Assembly: GCA_030590185.1 (NCBI GenBank)
Contig: JAUUZB010000239.1
Location: 1-6,549, forward strand
Reading direction: 5' to 3'
Length of the DNA: 6,549 nucleotides
Source of the DNA: Deltaproteobacteria bacterium
Lineage (GTDB): Bacteria; Myxococcota; XYA12-FULL-58-9; JAUUZB01
The notes under the pieces were generated by a model. It searched no databases, was not told the origin of the DNA, and worked only from the letters and a program-made list of their open reading frames with translations. Shown here in pieces: positions 4,156 to 6,549 of the stretch. The position numbers and the translations under genes are program-made. Every line of letters starts with the position of its first letter. Position 1 is the stretch's first letter.

Positions 4156-6549
4156 GTGAAAACCGAACATCTATTGGTGCTCTGCACCTGCCTTGCCGCT
4201 GCGTCATGCGTTCCCAATCTCGAGCTTCCCAGCGGCGCCCGGGTGAGCTGCACGACAGACAGTGAATGTCCCGCCGGCTTGGAGTGCGACGTGGCCGCCG
4301 CGCAGTGTGTCGCCAGCGGGCCCCGCCCGAACGTCGTGCCCAGCGTCACCGTCGTTCCGATCATCCGGCAAACCAACGACGTCACCGTTCAACTCATCGT
4401 CACCGACCCCGACGACTCCGAGGTCACCGTCGAAGTTCTGGTGGAGGTCGATGGACAAACCGCGCCCGCCGTCCTGGCCAATGCACCGGATGGCCACGTG
4501 ACCCTCCCGGCCGGGGATGGCGTTCTCCAGTCCCTCACCTGGATGGCCACGGACCAGGAGATCCTCGGCGTGCCAGTGACCCAGGGCTACCATCCAGCGC
4601 TGCGCCTGCACCTCACCCCCAGCGATGACGACGGGGCCGGCGAAACGGTCGTCACCGAGCCCTTCGACTACGGCAACGACGCCCCCATCGTCACCTCAGT
4701 CGAGTTCCGCTCGGACCTGGGCGCAGACTCGGTCAATGGATTCACCATGGTCACCTTCGGCGTCACCGATAACTCAGAGGACACGGTGTCGGTTGAGAGT
4801 ATCGAGGTCCAACGAAACGGTGAGACCCTGCTAACGGCGACCGCGTCGGATCTCACCACGGACCCCTTCCCCGCCGGGGGCATCAGCGATCTGCCCACAA
4901 CCTCGGGCGCGCCGGGACGCGAGCACGTGTTCGCTTGGGACGCAGAGTCCACCGCAGGGCTGGCCGGCCAGGACTTCATCATGACCCTAACGATCGTTGA
5001 TGCCTACGGCGGGATCGCCAGCCTGCCTGCCACCGCCACGCTGCTGAGCAATCAGCGCCCCAGCATTGAAGACGTCACGATTCCAGGCAACGGCAACGGC
5101 CGCATGGATGGACCGCTAACCTTGACGTTCACGGTCACCGACGCTGAGTATGATCCGGTGCAGCTCCAATGTTGTGTGAGCCTCGACGGCGTGGCCTGGC
5201 AGCCATGCGCTGAGCACGGCCACCCCACCAGCGAGGGGCGCCTCGGTCTCGCCACCAGTCCGACTGCCATCGCCCACACCTTCGTCGTCGACACCACAGC
5301 CTTGAGCCCCGGGGGCACGGTCAGCTCCCTGATGCGCCTGACTGCCTCCGATGGTCTGCCCCACACCCTGCAGGACGAAACCTTCACCGCTTGCTCGGCG
5401 GAGCACTTCGCCGCCGTGCCCTTCACCACCGTCCCGCTCGATTATCCAGTGGGGCCAGAGCCGTTGGCTGACATCCGTGGGGGCTTTAGGGTGTTCAGCG
5501 TCGCTGAGCCCAACACCTATCGCTACGTGGTGGATGACTTCGACGACGACGGGGTCGAGGATGTTCTGTTGGGCCACAACCCGACATTCCTCACCCTCTA
5601 TCCGGGGGCGCGGTTGGACTCCGGTATTAGCTGGGGCAAATCCAGCTGGACCTTCGATGTTGGCTCGGTGTCCAGCACCCAACGTCACCAACTCCTGGCC
5701 GCGGGTGACTTCAACTCCGACGACCGGCCGGATCTAGTGGTGACCGAGGACAGCGTCATGCCCTTCGCGGTCGGGATCTGGCTAAACCCGGGCCTCGCGC
5801 CGGAGGCAACGGTGAGCTCCTTTTCCAACTTTGACTTTGGCTATCTCGTCGATGACATCCCCACCAATGTGCTCCGCCTGTGGCCGCCGGAGATCCAGGA
5901 CATCAACGACGACGGCGCTCAGGACATCATCATCCTCTCCCACGATTGGAACAACGATCTCGGGGACGGCCTCGGCTACGCCAGCGTCTTTCTTGGTGAC
6001 GAGACCGCTGGCGAGGGGGATGGGACCTTCACCTTCGCTGGCTCCCATGAGCTCTGCTGGCTAACCCGCCGCTCCGCGGGGGCCTTCGCCGATTATGATG
6101 GTGACGGCCTGGTCGATCTCGCCGTGGGCTGCGCGTCCGATGCCCGGGTGGATGTGTACTACAACACCGGCAACCCGGCGGCGCCCTTCGACTATGCCTC
6201 CCCATTCTCCCTGGGTGTCCCCCAACCGAACACCGTGCATGCCGGTGAGGTCTACGCTACCCCCAGCTCGTACGCCGACCTGATCGTCGGCACGATGGCG
6301 GGCATTCGCAACCTGCGCAGCGAAGGTCCGTTGGGCTTCGCTGAGGCCGAGGTCTTGGCCGAGGGCAACGCTTGGTTTGTCCGCAGCGTGGCCGACGTCA
6401 ACAACGACGGGCGCGTTGATATCCTTGGGGTGGATGCCTCGGTGGCCAGCAGCAACCCGGCCATCGTAGCCTTCATCCAACTACCCAGCGGCGACTTCGC
6501 CGCCTCACCACCCGTGCCCGCCGCCGTGGACCTGTTGCGGTGGACCGAC
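4156..6549 (+). CDS. Surface lipoprotein with three Ig-like repeats and an FG-GAP/VCBS beta-propeller (3' end outside window)
   Basis: The frame is open for 798 codons from GTG 4156 to the last base, with no stop. The N terminus (MKTEHLLVLCTCLAAASC) is a short signal peptide with a lipobox-like LAAASC and C18 as probable lipidated residue; Ala at -3 is not ideal. Next is a Cys-rich segment with C32, C38, C44 and C51 (CTTDSECPAGLECD), common in myxobacterial lipoproteins. Three Ig-like repeats follow, each carrying a VTD turn (83-84, 204-205, 328-329) at 121-124 residue spacing. From about residue 455 come FG-GAP/VCBS blades with Asp-rich calcium-type loops: DFDDDGVED (461-469), DFNSDDRPD (518-526), DINDDGAQD (582-590), DYDGDGLVD (646-654) and DVNNDGRVD (747-755), plus a worn copy near 698-708. 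The frame is also open upstream (TTG at 4054 and 4090), but only the GTG gives a signal peptide. Such proteins are usually adhesins or surface-binding scaffolds; the ligand is unknown. The C-terminal end of the propeller is missing. Confidence 0.88.
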   Translation, partial: MKTEHLLVLCTCLAAASCVPNLELPSGARVSCTTDSECPAGLECDVAAAQCVASGPRPNVVPSVTVVPIIRQTNDVTVQLIVTDPDDSEVTVEVLVEVDGQTAPAVLANAPDGHVTLPAGDGVLQSLTWMATDQEILGVPVTQGYHPALRLHLTPSDDDGAGETVVTEPFDYGNDAPIVTSVEFRSDLGADSVNGFTMVTFGVTDNSEDTVSVESIEVQRNGETLLTATASDLTTDPFPAGGISDLPTTSGAPGREHVFAWDAESTAGLAGQDFIMTLTIVDAYGGIASLPATATLLSNQRPSIEDVTIPGNGNGRMDGPLTLTFTVTDAEYDPVQLQCCVSLDGVAWQPCAEHGHPTSEGRLGLATSPTAIAHTFVVDTTALSPGGTVSSLMRLTASDGLPHTLQDETFTACSAEHFAAVPFTTVPLDYPVGPEPLADIRGGFRVFSVAEPNTYRYVVDDFDDDGVEDVLLGHNPTFLTLYPGARLDSGISWGKSSWTFDVGSVSSTQRHQLLAAGDFNSDDRPDLVVTEDSVMPFAVGIWLNPGLAPEATVSSFSNFDFGYLVDDIPTNVLRLWPPEIQDINDDGAQDIIILSHDWNNDLGDGLGYASVFLGDETAGEGDGTFTFAGSHELCWLTRRSAGAFADYDGDGLVDLAVGCASDARVDVYYNTGNPAAPFDYASPFSLGVPQPNTVHAGEVYATPSSYADLIVGTMAGIRNLRSEGPLGFAEAEVLAEGNAWFVRSVADVNNDGRVDILGVDASVASSNPAIVAFIQLPSGDFAASPPVPAAVDLLRWTD

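Noticed and set aside
4204..4611. Antisense and alternative-frame open frames across the lipoprotein gene (for example 4204-4611, 5116-5691 and 6061-6480 on the minus strand, 5351-5737 on the plus strand)
   Set aside because: They overlap a continuous frame with lipobox, Ig-like and FG-GAP motifs; none has convincing features.
1..6549. CRISPR array, tRNA, rRNA, insertion sequence or toxin-antitoxin pair
   Set aside because: I saw no regularly spaced repeats, tRNA-like folds, transposase motifs or small overlapping gene pairs in the window.

Overview
The window reads as chromosomal DNA from a high-G+C Gram-negative bacterium. A deltaproteobacterium of the myxobacterial type is my best guess. 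The reasons are the strong G/C bias at third codon positions, long spurious antisense open frames, non-ATG starts (TTG and GTG), and a lipoprotein with a short Cys-rich segment (CTTDSECPAGLECD) followed by Ig-like repeats and an FG-GAP/VCBS propeller. This assignment is inference; no rRNA or other marker gene is present.

Layout, all on the + strand. (1) Positions 1-239 hold the C-terminal end of an unrecognised gene. (2) Positions 240-300 are a short gap with a strong 12-bp stem-loop. (3) Positions 301-3135 encode a 944-residue multidomain protein: an orotate-phosphoribosyltransferase-like domain, a degenerate AMMECR1-like domain, a second AMMECR1 domain with the hallmark LRGCLG motif, and a C-terminal all-helical region that looks like an alpha/alpha toroid. 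(4) Positions 3164-4015, only 28 bases downstream, encode a ten-helix EamA/DMT-type permease. (5) Positions 4016-4155 are a gap with a 12-bp palindrome and a locally AT-richer stretch that could be a promoter. (6) From position 4156 an uninterrupted reading frame runs off the window end. It encodes a predicted lipoprotein with three Ig-like repeats and most of a beta-propeller.

How they may work together: the fusion enzyme and the EamA permease probably form a transcriptional pair, since the spacing is short and no terminator is visible. The fusion joins a PRPP-dependent transferase to AMMECR1 domains, whose biochemical role is still unsettled. This suggests a ribosyl-phosphate transfer linked to modification of a small molecule, with the permease possibly moving the substrate or product. 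That is a hypothesis from domain content only. The lipoprotein is separated by its own intergenic region and is probably an independent cell-surface gene.

The best candidate for something undescribed is the four-part fusion at 301-3135.
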